A stretch of DNA of 34,589 nt from contig JAUWNP010000028.1 in NCBI GenBank assembly GCA_030612585.1, forward strand, positions 1 to 34,589, given 5' to 3'. A program made the translations under genes and the position numbers. Source of the DNA: Anaerolineae bacterium (GTDB lineage: Bacteria; Chloroflexota; Anaerolineae; B4-G1). The notes under the pieces were generated by a model, which saw only the letters and a program-made list of their open reading frames with translations, had not been told where the DNA came from and made no database searches. Position 1 is the first letter of the stretch; each line of letters starts with the position of its first letter. This document shows positions 1 to 8,078 of this stretch, one piece after another.

Positions 1-1202
1 CGCTCCAATCCCTCCCGCAGCGCGTAGGCCAGTCCTTCCAGGATAGCGCGGTAGACGTGGGCGCGGGTGTGCACGTCGCCGAAGCCGATGATGGCCCCCT
101 TGGCCTCCGGTCCCGGGAACTTGAGTCCCGGCGACCAGTAGGGCTGGAGCATCAGTCCCATTGAACCGGGCGGCGTCGCATCCACCAGTTCGTCGAACAA
201 TTCCTCCGGCACGCAGCCCTGCTCGCGGGCCAGTCGCTCCTCCCGCAGGCCAAACTCCTGGCGGAACCAACTGACCATCCAATAGCCCCGGTAGACCGAA
301 ATCTCCAGGTTGTAGGCTCCCGGGACGGCGCTGGGATAGGGCGGGATGAGCGGGACAACCTCGACGTAACGGCGGCTGGTGGTATTGACGGTGGCCGTAG
401 TGCCGTAGGAGAGACAGGCGACGTTTGGCTCCAGGCACCCCGCTCCCACCACCTCGCACGCCTTATCGGCGGCGGCGGCGATGAGGGGCAAGCCCGCCGG
501 GATGCCGGTCTCTTCGGCGGCCTGGGGAGTGATCTGACCCAGTATCTCGGTGGGTGGAGTCAAGTCGGGCAGCAGCCGCTCGTCCATCGGCAGCGCCTGC
601 CACTTCCAGTCTGACTTCTTCGCCCACGTCAGCCGCTTGTAGTCGAAGGGCAAGTACCCCACCTGGCAGCCCACGCTGTCCACGAAGCGGCCCACCAGCC
701 TGTAAGTCAGATAGCCGGAGAGGAACATGTACTTGTGCGTACGTTCCCAGACTTCCGGCTGGGAGGTGCGGACCCAATTCGCCTCTGCCTCCGCCTGGAG
801 GTAGGCGGCGGTCTCGGTCATCCCGCTCAGGCGGAAGGCCAGCCCCCACATCCCGCCCACCGGCGGCAGCCCCTCGGTGCGGCGCTGGTCCAGCCAGATG
901 ATGGCCGGGCGGAGCGGCTCGCCGCGCTCGCCCACGTTGACCACCGTCGCCCGCTGGGTGGTGAGGGCCACGCCCGCCAGCGCCTCTTTGGGAACAGGGC
1001 TCTCCTGCCAGAGTTGCTGGCAGGCAGCGCGGAGGTTCTCCCAGAAATAGGTGAGGTGCTGCTCGGCCCAGCCGGGCTTTTCGGAGAAGTAAGGTTCGAC
1101 CGGCACACGAACCTTGTGGACCAGGTTGCCGCGCAGGTCAAAAACGAGCGCGCGCACTGATTGAGTGCCGTAGTCAATGGCAAGAATATGATCTTTGGAC
1201 AT
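1..1202 (-). CDS. FGGY-family carbohydrate kinase (3' end outside window)
   Basis: ATP-dependent sugar kinase of the FGGY (xylulokinase/glycerol kinase) family, phosphorylating a pentose, hexose or polyol in the cytoplasm. The frame is open from the ATG at 1202 to the window edge (400 codons of roughly 500 expected). The N-terminus has the phosphate-1 motif [13 protein letters not shown]. The second half has a phosphate-2-type segment ([13 protein letters not shown]) and a stretch [20 protein letters not shown] resembling the second FGGY signature, so both halves of the actin-like ATPase fold are represented. The exact substrate cannot be read from the sequence. It lies upstream of nothing on its strand except a repeat-filled gap and mscL. 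The GH36 alpha-galactosidase nearby on the other strand makes a role in plant-sugar use plausible (inference). Only the last part of the C-terminal domain is missing. Confidence 0.9.
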   Translation of the reverse strand, partial: MSKDHILAIDYGTQSVRALVFDLRGNLVHKVRVPVEPYFSEKPGWAEQHLTYFWENLRAACQQLWQESPVPKEALAGVALTTQRATVVNVGERGEPLRPAIIWLDQRRTEGLPPVGGMWGLAFRLSGMTETAAYLQAEAEANWVRTSQPEVWERTHKYMFLSGYLTYRLVGRFVDSVGCQVGYLPFDYKRLTWAKKSDWKWQALPMDERLLPDLTPPTEILGQITPQAAEETGIPAGLPLIAAAADKACEVVGAGCLEPNVACLSYGTTATVNTTSRRYVEVVPLIPPYPSAVPGAYNLEISVYRGYWMVSWFRQEFGLREERLAREQGCVPEELFDELVDATPPGSMGLMLQPYWSPGLKFPGPEAKGAIIGFGDVHTRAHVYRAILEGLAYALREGLE

Positions 1203-1214
1203 GGTTCCTCCACT

Positions 1215-1430
1215 TGATTGGCTGACACATCCTATTCGGGCGCAGATTTCCGCAGATAAGAAAATCAGCGTGCCTCTGCGTTAATCTGCGTCCCAGATCT
1301 CAGAAGCCTGTAGGTCGGATTTGCTATCCGACCTATGGCGGTTAGCAAAACCGCCCTACAAGTGCATCTACATTTTCGTCCTTGGGGGTGTGCTAGCGCC
1401 CATGATAAACTGCGTCCTAGATCTCAGAAG
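1215..1430. repeat. Intergenic palindromic repeat flanked by a 21-bp direct repeat
   Basis: The gap between the FGGY kinase and mscL is filled with repetitive sequence. At 1309-1360 a compound palindrome begins TGTAGG and ends CCTACA. It holds two hairpins: TAGGTCGGA/TCCGACCTA (1311-1335) and GGCGGTT/AACCGCC (1337-1354). It is flanked by a 21-bp direct repeat with one mismatch at 1286-1306 and 1410-1430. The second copy contains the mscL stop codon. The stretch 1230-1290 is a run of CTGCG/CGCAG-type short inverted words. This looks like a REP/MITE-type dispersed element; no coding capacity is seen. Confidence 0.65.
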
Positions 1431-1851
1431 TGCATTGTGGGCAACGGGTCGCTTTGATTGGAATGGTAGACAGGCAGTATGGACACTCTTTGGTCGTGGG
1501 CTCGGCCGGCAGGGCTTCCGACTCACGCTTCAGGCGATTAACCTGGCGGATAAGCAGGAAGATCACAAAAGCCACGATGATAAAGTCCAGCACTGTGTTG
1601 AGGAACAGGCCGTAGTTGATCGTGGCTGCCCCAGCGGCTTGCGCCTCCTCCAGTGAACCGTAGGGCTGTCCAGACAGATTGATGAATAGATTAGTGAAAT
1701 CTACTCTGCCAAGCAGCAGCCCGATGGGGGGCATCAAGATGTCATTGACAAATGAGGTTATAATCTTGCCAAAGGCCGCACCAATGATGACCCCAATAGC
1801 CATATCGAGTACGTTTCCACGCATAGTGAACTCTTTGAACTCTTGCAACAT
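1417..1851 (-). CDS. mscL: Large-conductance mechanosensitive channel MscL with C-terminal zinc ribbon
   Basis: MscL forms a homopentameric channel in the cytoplasmic membrane that opens under membrane tension to release solutes during hypo-osmotic shock. The protein is 144 residues. The N-terminus ([20 protein letters not shown]) and following TM1 ([21 protein letters not shown]) are characteristic. TM2 is the stretch [19 protein letters not shown], followed by basic residues. Instead of ending with the usual helical bundle, the C-terminus carries two CxxC pairs (CPYC and CPQC), a zinc-ribbon tail known in MscL variants of several phyla. The start at 1851 is chosen over an upstream in-frame start because AAAGGAGG precedes it at good spacing and the family N-terminus begins there. 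The stop codon falls inside a 21-bp direct repeat. Confidence 0.95.
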   Translation of the reverse strand: MLQEFKEFTMRGNVLDMAIGVIIGAAFGKIITSFVNDILMPPIGLLLGRVDFTNLFINLSGQPYGSLEEAQAAGAATINYGLFLNTVLDFIIVAFVIFLLIRQVNRLKRESEALPAEPTTKECPYCLSTIPIKATRCPQCTSEI

Positions 1852-1873
1852 TTTGGGTCCTCCTTTCATTTGT

Positions 1874-1903
1874 ATTCTACCACGAAATGCAATAGAATTG
1901 CAA
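1874..1903 (-). promoter_or_regulatory. Probable mscL promoter with palindrome in the spacer
   Basis: On the minus strand TTGCAA (1898-1903) and TAGAAT (1874-1879) are separated by 18 bp, just upstream of the mscL ribosome binding site. A perfect palindrome TGCAAT-AGA-ATTGCA covers 1888-1902 and could be an operator. Inferred from consensus match only. Confidence 0.5.
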
Positions 1904-1927
1904 ATCACGCGGCGAGCATCACAAAGC

Positions 1928-1957
1928 CAATGAACAATGAAACAATGAAGCAATGAG
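1928..1957 (+). repeat. Tandem CAATGAA(N) repeat in the GH36 leader
   Basis: Four copies of a 7-8 bp unit CAATGAA/CAATGAAA/CAATGAAG/CAATGAG lie in tandem directly upstream of the alpha-galactosidase gene. It is one of several short tandem arrays in this window placed just before a start region. Confidence 0.7.
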
Positions 1958-1988
1958 CATAACTTGGATGACAAAAGGATTACCAGCG

Positions 1989-4325
1989 ATGAAACTTGAA
2001 TTCACCTACGATAACGAGCGAGGCCGCTTGTGCCTGAAGGCAGCCGGTGTACGGCTGGAGGGGTTTGCCAGCGCCACCTGCGGCGTGGATGGACACTCAC
2101 TGACCGTGACCACGGCCGACCTACACCTGGCAACCTGGGGGACGGAAGCAGTCGAGAACGTACACGGGCGCGGAGAGCGGCTGCGAGCGATTTACGAGCC
2201 TGGATCTGCCGGCCTGGGTCTCACACTGCTGGCCGAAACGTACGACGACCACCCTTTCCTCCTGCTTCGGGTCATCCTCTCCAACCACGGCCCGCGCCCG
2301 GTCGCCATCGAACGACTGACCCCATTCCGGAGCAGCCCCGGCAACCTGCACCTGGGGCCAAGCCCACTCGTCTTCGTCAAGAACGGCTGGCAGTCGTGGT
2401 CCTACGCCGGCCTGCGCCGGGCGGACCAGCGCGACGTGCGTCCACACCCGCTCCTGCGCCCTTTCGCCGCGCCTATGCTCTACAACACTGCCACCCCCAT
2501 CTCTCGCAAGCCCGGCCACTTCTGGGGCGAATTGGTGGGGATGCTGGCCGACGTGGAGGCCAGGCGGGCGCTCGTCGCCGGCTTCGTCTCCACCGCCGAG
2601 CAGTTCGGCCTGGTCGAGGCATCCTGCACGCCAGGGCGGACGGCGGTCGCATTGCACGCCCAGTGCGATGGCATGGAGATTGCTCCCGGCGCGGAACTGG
2701 CCTCCGAGTGGGCGTACCTCCAATTCCTCCCCCTGCCCGCCTGCGACCCGCTGGCCGATTACGCCGAGGCAGCGGCACGGCAGATGCAGGCCCGAGTGGC
2801 ATCCCTCCCCCCACCCGGCTGGTCGAGTTGGTACTACTTCTACCAGAAGGTCACCGAGGCCGACGTGCTCTCCAATCTGGCCGCTATCCAGGCCCTCGAC
2901 GATACACTGCCCCTCGGCCTGGTGCAACTGGATCAGGGATACGAACCGGCGTGGGGCGATTGGCTCGACCGCAAGTCAGAGTTCCCCCACGACCTGGGCT
3001 GGCTGGCGGAGCAAATCTGCGCTGCGGGCCGCGTGCCTGGGCTGTGGCTCAGCCCGTTGTTGGTCTGGGAGGGCTGCCGCCTGGCCCGCGAACACCCCCA
3101 CTGGATATTGCGCGACCAGCGCGGGCGGCCTGTCTCCGGCGGCTTCGTCTGGAAGTTCATCGGGCGCGGGCTCGATCCCACCCACCCGGAGGTGCAGGAT
3201 TACCTGCGGGAACTGATCGGCATAGCGGTGCACCGCTGGGGCTACCGCTACCTCAAACTGGATTTCCTCTACGCGGGGGCGCTGTCCGGCGTGCGGCACG
3301 ATGCCACGAAGACCCGCGCCCAGGCGCTGCGGGGGGCGCTCGCCACCATCCGCGAGACCGCCGGTGACGACGTGTTCCTGCTGGGATGCGGCTGCCCGCT
3401 GGGGCCGGCCATCGGCCTGCTGGATGGTATGCGCATCGGCCCAGATACTGGCCCGCACTGGAATCCCAGGCTATTCGGCCTGGAACTGGGTGCCTTCCGT
3501 TCCGACCCCAGCATCCCGGCGCTGCGCAACTCCCTGCGCAACACACTCAACCGCAGTTGGATGCACCGACGCTGGTGGATCAACGACCCCGAGAACCTGA
3601 TGGTCCGTGACCAGGGCACCGCCCTCACCCACGACGAGGTGCAGGCCCAGGCTACTGTCATCGGGCTGAGCGGCGGGCAGTTGGTCATCTCCGACGACCT
3701 GCCGCGCCTGACCCCGGAGCAACGAGAGGTGGCTGCTGTGCTGACCCCCCTCAGTCCCCTCTCCAGGGGGGAGGGGCTGAGCAGTGCTCAGCCGCTTGAC
3801 ATGCTGGAACGGGAGATGCCGGAGTTGTACGTGTTGCGCGTGCGTAAGATGTGGGAGGAGTGGCTGGTGGTGGGCCTCTTCAACTGGTCGGATGAGCCCG
3901 CCGACCGTTTACTCGACCTGGCACGGCTGGGGCTTGACCCTGCCCGCCCCTACCACGTCCACGACTTCTGGCGGCGGCGCTACCACCGCATCGAGGACGG
4001 GCATCTGGCGCTGCGCCACGTCCCGCCCCATGGCGGCCATTGCCTGGCGGTGCGGCCGGTGCGCAGGGAGCCACACCTGGTCGCCACCACCTTTCACATC
4101 ACCCAGGGCGGCGAGGTGGTGGAATGGGTCCATAAGGACGGCTGGCTGCGCTTCACGCTGGAATTGGGGCGCATAACCGAAGGCGAGGTGCTGCTGTGGT
4201 TACCCATCGAGCCACAGCAGGCTATCTGCGATGGGGTAGAGGTTTGCCCGGCAGTTCGAGGGCCGGGGCTTTGGGCACTCCCGCTGCGGGTGGAGAAGAC
4301 AGCCCGTGTGGAAGTGAGGCAATGA
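1989..4325 (+). CDS. Alpha-galactosidase, glycoside hydrolase family 36
   Basis: Retaining alpha-galactosidase that removes terminal alpha-1,6-galactose from raffinose-type sugars or galactomannan side chains; 778 residues, near the usual ~700-750 of family 36. The N-terminal beta-sandwich is followed by a TIM barrel with the substrate-site motif [10 protein letters not shown]. The nucleophile is Asp in [10 protein letters not shown] (residue about 425) and the acid/base Asp is in RIGPDTG (about 486). No signal peptide is seen, so it is probably cytoplasmic. The start at 1989 is chosen because AAAGGA lies 9 nt upstream; two in-frame starts at 1953 and 1968 lack a ribosome binding site. Residues about 585-601 come from a palindromic repeat inserted in frame (see repeat at 3741). 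It stands alone between two repeat-filled gaps. Confidence 0.93.
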   Translation: MKLEFTYDNERGRLCLKAAGVRLEGFASATCGVDGHSLTVTTADLHLATWGTEAVENVHGRGERLRAIYEPGSAGLGLTLLAETYDDHPFLLLRVILSNHGPRPVAIERLTPFRSSPGNLHLGPSPLVFVKNGWQSWSYAGLRRADQRDVRPHPLLRPFAAPMLYNTATPISRKPGHFWGELVGMLADVEARRALVAGFVSTAEQFGLVEASCTPGRTAVALHAQCDGMEIAPGAELASEWAYLQFLPLPACDPLADYAEAAARQMQARVASLPPPGWSSWYYFYQKVTEADVLSNLAAIQALDDTLPLGLVQLDQGYEPAWGDWLDRKSEFPHDLGWLAEQICAAGRVPGLWLSPLLVWEGCRLAREHPHWILRDQRGRPVSGGFVWKFIGRGLDPTHPEVQDYLRELIGIAVHRWGYRYLKLDFLYAGALSGVRHDATKTRAQALRGALATIRETAGDDVFLLGCGCPLGPAIGLLDGMRIGPDTGPHWNPRLFGLELGAFRSDPSIPALRNSLRNTLNRSWMHRRWWINDPENLMVRDQGTALTHDEVQAQATVIGLSGGQLVISDDLPRLTPEQREVAAVLTPLSPLSRGEGLSSAQPLDMLEREMPELYVLRVRKMWEEWLVVGLFNWSDEPADRLLDLARLGLDPARPYHVHDFWRRRYHRIEDGHLALRHVPPHGGHCLAVRPVRREPHLVATTFHITQGGEVVEWVHKDGWLRFTLELGRITEGEVLLWLPIEPQQAICDGVEVCPAVRGPGLWALPLRVEKTARVEVRQ
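3741..3791 (+). repeat. In-frame palindromic insertion inside the GH36 gene
   Basis: A near-perfect inverted repeat pairs 3750-3761 with 3771-3781. It overlaps a second perfect one, CTGAGCA (3777-3783) with TGCTCAG (3785-3791). Together they encode the low-complexity peptide [18 protein letters not shown] between ordinary family-36 sequence. The whole insert keeps the reading frame. It looks like a dispersed palindromic repeat that has become part of the protein. Confidence 0.7.
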
Positions 4326-4383
4326 GAATTACAATCTGACTGACAGATGGTACCACTGCTCCGTCAAGACTGTTGTGATGGCT

Positions 4384-4491
4384 GTCATTCTGAGGAGCGA
4401 AGCGACGAAGAATCTCGCTTCCGGTAAACAAGCGTTCTACTGGGCAGAGAACGAGATTCTTCGCCTCCGCTACGCTATGGCTCAGAATGAC
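4384..4491. repeat. MITE-like dispersed repeat with terminal inverted repeats
   Basis: A 108-bp element lies between the convergent alpha-galactosidase and histidine kinase genes. Its ends are an inverted repeat (GTCATTCTGAG at 4384-4394, CTCAGAATGAC at 4481-4491) with inner arms CGAAGAATCTCG / CGAGATTCTTCG (4406-4417 and 4452-4463). Sequences of this type (GTCATTCTGAG...) are common intergenic repeats in environmental bacterial genomes. Folded RNA from either strand could also act as a terminator for the two converging genes (inference). Confidence 0.8.
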
Positions 4492-4519
4492 GAGTCATCA
4501 ATTCACGGTTAACAGAACA

Positions 4520-5869
4520 CTACATCACGGGCAGGGAGAAACTGACCCGCAGTCCCCCTTCAGGAATATTTTCGGCCCACACGCGGCCACCGTGCGCCTC
4601 CACGATCTGCTGTGCGATAGCCAGTCCCAGGCCGCTGCCCCCCGTGCGCCGCGAGCGGGAGGAGTCGCCCCGCCAGAACCGCTCGAAGAGATGCGGGAGA
4701 TGCTCCGGCGGCACACCGGGGCCGCTATCAATGACCGAGACCACGAGCGTGTCGTTCTGACGCGCAACACTGACCGTCACGCGCTCACCCGCCGGGGTGT
4801 GGCGCAAACCATTATCCAACAGGTTGCCCAATACCTGGGCCAACCGGACCGGGTCCATCCTCACGCTGGGCAGACCGTCGGCAACATCCAGTTCCAGCGT
4901 GACCTCCCGCTCGGCGGCGACGGGCCGAAAGCCGGCTACGACTCCGGCCACCCAAACGCCTACGTCGGTGGGCACGGGGGCCAGCGCCAACCGCCCGGCG
5001 TCGGCCAGGCTGAGCGTGCGCAGGTCCTCCACCAGGCGGGCCAGCAACCGCGCCTGCTCCAGCACCGGGTCCAGGTGCTCAGGTTCGGCGGGGAAGATGC
5101 CGTCGGCGAGCGCCTCCAGGTGGCCCTGGATGACGGTCAGCGGTGTGCGCAGTTCGTGGGCGATGTCGGCCGTCTGCTGGCGACGGGCCTCCTCAGCGCG
5201 GGACAGGTCGGCGGTCATCTGATTGAAGGCAGCCGCCAGTTGCCCCACCTCGTCGTGCGAGCGGACGGAGACGCGGGCGCTCAGGTCACCCGCAGCGACA
5301 GCCCTGCTGGCGTCGGCGAGTTGCCGCAGCGGGCGGGTGATGGGCCGCACGAGCAGCGCGCCCAGCACCAGCGCGACCACCAGCGCCGCGCCGCCGGAGA
5401 TTATCAGGGTGTCCCTCATTCGATCGAGGAACGCCTCTTGTTCCACGGTCAGCCATTCGCCGCCGGACCTCAACAGCGTGCCGACCTGCCTGCCGTCCAC
5501 GAGGATGGGCAGGCCGGCCTCCAGTTCGCTGGCGCTGGCCATCTTGCCTTCGCCGGCCCCGGACTGGTCAGCGACGATGCGGCCATCTGCGTCGGCCAGG
5601 CGCAGCGGGGAGCCGCCACCCCCGGCACGTCCACGGCCGTACCCACGCCGGAGCAGCGTTTCGACGCCGTCCCAACCGGTGTGTGTCGCGTAGTAGCCGG
5701 CCAGGTCGGCGGCCGTCTCCTCCCAGCGGCCCGTGTCGTCGCTGCCACGGGTATAGCGCCGAAACTCAGCCTCCGTGGTGCGCCCGGCCAGCAACAGCGC
5801 CCCGCCGATGCCGACCAGGATGACCACCGCGAAGGCGGCCATCAGTTTCCAGAACAGGCTACCGCGCAT
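4520..5869 (-). CDS. Membrane sensor histidine kinase (HAMP-HisKA-HATPase)
   Basis: Two-component sensor kinase partner of the response regulator encoded just upstream. It has 449 residues: TM1 near the N-terminus (AAFAVVILVGIGGALLLAG), an extracytoplasmic domain of about 120 residues, and TM2 (IISGGAALVVALVLGALLV). A HAMP linker (RPITRPLRQLADASRAVAAG) follows, then HisKA with the phospho-acceptor His in DIAHELRTPL (about residue 238). The HATPase has an N box (LGNLLDNGLRHT), a G1 box (DSGPGVPPEHLP) and a G2 box (GGSGLGLAIA). The start is uncertain: ATG 5869 has AGGAGG only 3 nt upstream, whereas ATG 5881 has no Shine-Dalgarno. Either choice overlaps the regulator's stop, which indicates translational coupling. 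The signal sensed is unknown. Confidence 0.95.
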   Translation of the reverse strand: MRGSLFWKLMAAFAVVILVGIGGALLLAGRTTEAEFRRYTRGSDDTGRWEETAADLAGYYATHTGWDGVETLLRRGYGRGRAGGGGSPLRLADADGRIVADQSGAGEGKMASASELEAGLPILVDGRQVGTLLRSGGEWLTVEQEAFLDRMRDTLIISGGAALVVALVLGALLVRPITRPLRQLADASRAVAAGDLSARVSVRSHDEVGQLAAAFNQMTADLSRAEEARRQQTADIAHELRTPLTVIQGHLEALADGIFPAEPEHLDPVLEQARLLARLVEDLRTLSLADAGRLALAPVPTDVGVWVAGVVAGFRPVAAEREVTLELDVADGLPSVRMDPVRLAQVLGNLLDNGLRHTPAGERVTVSVARQNDTLVVSVIDSGPGVPPEHLPHLFERFWRGDSSRSRRTGGSGLGLAIAQQIVEAHGGRVWAENIPEGGLRVSFSLPVM

Positions 5870-6566
5870 CGGCCTCCTCATCAAATGTGTAGTCGAATTT
5901 GTATCCCACGCCACGCACGGTCACGACGTGACGCGGGCGGGCCGGGTCGGGCTCGATCTTACGGCGCAGGTTCTTGACGTGGGCGTCAATTGTGCGATCA
6001 AACACGTAAGCCTCGTCGCCCAGCACCCGGTCGAGCAGTTCGGCCCGCGTGAAGGCGCGCCCTGGTGTGATCATCAGCACTTCCAGCAGGTTGAACTCGG
6101 TGGGGGTCAGGCTCACCTCCCGCCCGCTGGCGATGACAGTGTGTGCCTCGCGGTCGAGCACAACGTCGCCGCCGCGCAGGATGGCCGGCGGTGCCAGCCC
6201 AGCCTGCACCCGGCGCAACACGGCGCGTACGCGGGCGACGAGCGCGCGAGGGCTGAAGGGTTTGGTGACGTAATCATCGGCCCCTAGTTCCAGCCCCAGC
6301 ACCTGGTCGGTCTCCTCGACGCGGGCCGTGAGCACGATGACCGGGGTATCGCGCTCCCGGCGATAGCGGCGGATGAAGTCCCAGCCATCCATTCCCGGCA
6401 TCATCAGGTCGAGGATGACCAGGTCGGGCTTCTCGTGGCGGGCGACGAAGAGTGCCTCCTGGCCATCGCTCGCGGTCACGACGCGGTAGCCCGCGTCCTC
6501 CAGGTAGGCCCGCACGAAGCGTACAATCTGGGGTTCGTCGTCAACAACCAAGATGGTTTGGGACAT
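5859..6566 (-). CDS. OmpR/PhoB-family response regulator
   Basis: DNA-binding response regulator of 235 residues. The receiver domain has the acidic pocket (VVDDEP), the phosphorylated Asp in ILDLMMPGMDG (residue 53), the Thr switch in VIVLTA and the conserved Lys in YVTKPFSPR (residue 102). The C-terminal half is a winged helix typical of OmpR/PhoB regulators (LTPTEFNLLEVL and AHVKNLRRKIE...RGVGYKF). AGGAGG sits 9 nt upstream of the ATG. The gene overlaps the following histidine kinase by about 11 bp, so the two are co-expressed. The target genes are unknown. Confidence 0.96.
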   Translation of the reverse strand: MSQTILVVDDEPQIVRFVRAYLEDAGYRVVTASDGQEALFVARHEKPDLVILDLMMPGMDGWDFIRRYRRERDTPVIVLTARVEETDQVLGLELGADDYVTKPFSPRALVARVRAVLRRVQAGLAPPAILRGGDVVLDREAHTVIASGREVSLTPTEFNLLEVLMITPGRAFTRAELLDRVLGDEAYVFDRTIDAHVKNLRRKIEPDPARPRHVVTVRGVGYKFDYTFDEEADAR

Positions 6567-6640
6567 TAATCTTCACCTCCTGGCTTCAGGGAGCGCTCTG
6601 CCCATTGATGTAGCCGCACTTGTACAGCGTGTGGGCCATC

Positions 6641-6703
6641 GCGCGGAACAGAATCCGCGCCTACATATCTGCAAAGTATACCTGGGATGAAGAAATTTGG
6701 GAA
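6641..6703 (-). promoter_or_regulatory. Possible promoter and leader hairpin of the two-component operon
   Basis: On the minus strand TATACT (6675-6680) is preceded, 17 bp upstream, by TTCCCA (6698-6703), a weak -35. Just inside the predicted transcript a perfect 7-bp hairpin, GCGCGGA/TCCGCGC (6641-6660), starts a leader of about 100 nt before the regulator gene. Promoter assignment is by consensus only. Confidence 0.35.
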
Positions 6704-6731
6704 GCAAGGGCGAGGAACCGTGCGGACAATC

Positions 6732-7148
6732 TCACCCCCCGGAGCCTGGCTCCGAAAGATCGCAGATGCCGTTCTCATTAGCATCCACATAGCGTCCACA
6801 AGTGCCTGGGTAGGGATCATTGACCTTTCCAAAGGGACATGCCACCGCCTCAGTCATTTCGGTGGTCACGGTGAGCGTGGTCGTCGCCGTGGGCGTGACC
6901 GCGTCCGGCGTCACCACCACCTCAGCGGCGGTGGGTGTGACTCGCGTTTCCCCTACCCGCTCTGATTCCGCCTCTGGGGTACCTGTGGGGACAGTGATTG
7001 ACTGCTGAACAGTGACAGTGGCACACGACTCCACACAGTCATCCCTGTTGCTCGCAGCGTCTGACCCAGCCTGGCAAGCCACGCCGATCAACAATATGGC
7101 ACTGAACAGTATGCCTATCACTAACCTGTTGCGCGTTTTATGTGTCAT
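6732..7148 (-). CDS. Lipoprotein with a conserved C-terminal CPFG...DPYPG...DLSE motif
   Basis: Short predicted lipoprotein of 138 residues. The N-terminus is basic, followed by a hydrophobic stretch ([17 protein letters not shown]) with Cys25 as the likely lipidated residue. A low-complexity Thr/Val/Pro-rich linker spans about residues 45-100. The C-terminal 35 residues form a compact motif with three cysteines ([18 protein letters not shown], then an acidic [12 protein letters not shown] segment), which resembles a small metal- or calcium-binding loop. I recall this motif as recurring in Chloroflexota exported proteins near Fe-S or haem membrane proteins, but no function is established. It follows the anchored repeat protein and DUF4405 genes on the same strand, separated by a terminator. 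Confidence 0.75.
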   Translation of the reverse strand: MTHKTRNRLVIGILFSAILLIGVACQAGSDAASNRDDCVESCATVTVQQSITVPTGTPEAESERVGETRVTPTAAEVVVTPDAVTPTATTTLTVTTEMTEAVACPFGKVNDPYPGTCGRYVDANENGICDLSEPGSGG

Positions 7149-7207
7149 GGATCTATCTCCTTATATACTCGAGCGGAGGTGAACAGATTGCCGCCGTCTC
7201 CCACCCC

Positions 7208-7248
7208 AAAAAAGTGACCCGGAGACTCACCTGCAATCTCCGGGCCAC
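7208..7248 (-). terminator. Rho-independent terminator after the anchored repeat protein gene
   Basis: On the minus strand a 12-bp stem (7237-7248 with 7214-7225, one mismatch) with an 11-nt loop is followed by six T residues (7208-7213). It lies 16 nt beyond the stop codon at 7264. Confidence 0.88.
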
Positions 7249-7263
7249 GCTTACTTCAGTCCA

Positions 7264-7950
7264 TTACGACTGTCTTTGATTCTTGAGCTGCCCGCGTCCG
7301 GCCCACATCGGGCGCCCGGTTTCGTCGCGCAGGACAAGGGTTTCACCGGTGGTGAGGTTCTCGACGGTTCCCGCCTTGAACTCACCATCTTCGTGGAAGC
7401 CGGTCACCGACACCTCATCCCCGATCACCAGGGCAAAACCTTCCCGATACGAAGCCTGTCCCAGGCCGACCAGCACATCGCCCTCGGCAGTCTGGACGGT
7501 GATGTCGCCGTCCACGACAGTCACCTCTCCAGTCAGGGTTTCCCATTCGACGGTTCTCACCGTCTCATTCCGGCCCTGGCCTGTGCCGGAACTCTGTCCG
7601 CGCCCGTCGAAAGCGCCCTCGGTACCGAAGGCTCCATCTCCAAGCGCCCCGCGGCCCTGCGCCGTCTCACTGCGCTCATAAGCGTTCCGATTGAGCACTT
7701 CCGGCTCGCTGCCGCCAGACTCAACCGCGGCCCCACGGCCCTGCGCCATCTCACCGCGCCCATAAGCATTCCGATTGAGCACTTCCGGCTCGCTGACGCC
7801 AACCTCAACCGCGGCCCCGCGGCCCTGACCACCGGGGGAACCTTGCCCAGCCTCGACTTCCCCGGGGTTCAGCAGGATGTAGGCGCTCCCTGCCAGCAAC
7901 GCTACAGCCAGCAACCCGATTACACCGTAACTCAGAACTTTCTTCGTCAT
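7264..7950 (-). CDS. Membrane-anchored protein with 28-residue repeats and a C-terminal OB-like domain
   Basis: Hypothetical exported protein of 228 residues. An N-terminal hydrophobic segment (VIGLLAVALLAGSAYILL) is an uncleaved anchor or signal. Residues about 42-97 are two copies of a 28-residue unit containing QGRGAAVE and SEPEVLNRNAY, with a third, partial copy (QGRGAL) after them. The last 90 residues (starting near TLTGEVTVVDGDI, with GDEVSVTGFHEDGEFKAGTV and ETLVLRDETGRPMWAGRG) look like a small beta-barrel domain seen in Chloroflexota next to cytochrome-like membrane proteins. No enzyme motif is visible. AAGGAGG precedes the ATG. Upstream is the DUF4405 gene, and an octamer array fills its leader. 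A role in a membrane redox complex is inferred from context only. Confidence 0.78.
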   Translation of the reverse strand: MTKKVLSYGVIGLLAVALLAGSAYILLNPGEVEAGQGSPGGQGRGAAVEVGVSEPEVLNRNAYGRGEMAQGRGAAVESGGSEPEVLNRNAYERSETAQGRGALGDGAFGTEGAFDGRGQSSGTGQGRNETVRTVEWETLTGEVTVVDGDITVQTAEGDVLVGLGQASYREGFALVIGDEVSVTGFHEDGEFKAGTVENLTTGETLVLRDETGRPMWAGRGQLKNQRQS

Positions 7951-7966
7951 TTTTTGTACCTCCTTG

Positions 7967-8046
7967 GTTTAGTTTGTTAGTTTGTTGGTTTGTTAGTTTG
8001 TTGGTTTGTTGGTTAGTTGGTTTGTTGGTTAGTTGGTTTGTTTATT
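7967..8046 (-). repeat. Tandem octamer array (CAACAAAC-type) in the 5' leader
   Basis: About nine tandem copies of an 8-bp unit, (C/T)AAC(A/T)AAC on the minus strand, occupy almost the whole gap between the DUF4405 stop and the ribosome binding site of the next gene. The array ends directly at AAGGAGG. The tract is G-poor on the transcribed side, so its RNA would be unstructured. Confidence 0.85.
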
Positions 8047-8078
8047 TCTGATGAGATTTCTCTACTGTTTTGAACGAC

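Noticed and set aside
2121..2927. Long antisense ORF across the alpha-galactosidase, and many similar ORFs opposite other genes
   Set aside because: Mirror images of GC-rich genes without ribosome sites or recognisable domains.
4487..5977. 496-residue plus-strand ORF opposite the histidine kinase
   Set aside because: The opposite strand has every kinase motif; the plus-strand translation is low-complexity and matches no family.
6586..6639. 17-codon frame in the leader of the response regulator, possible leader peptide
   Set aside because: No ribosome binding site, and no regulatory-type runs of one amino acid.
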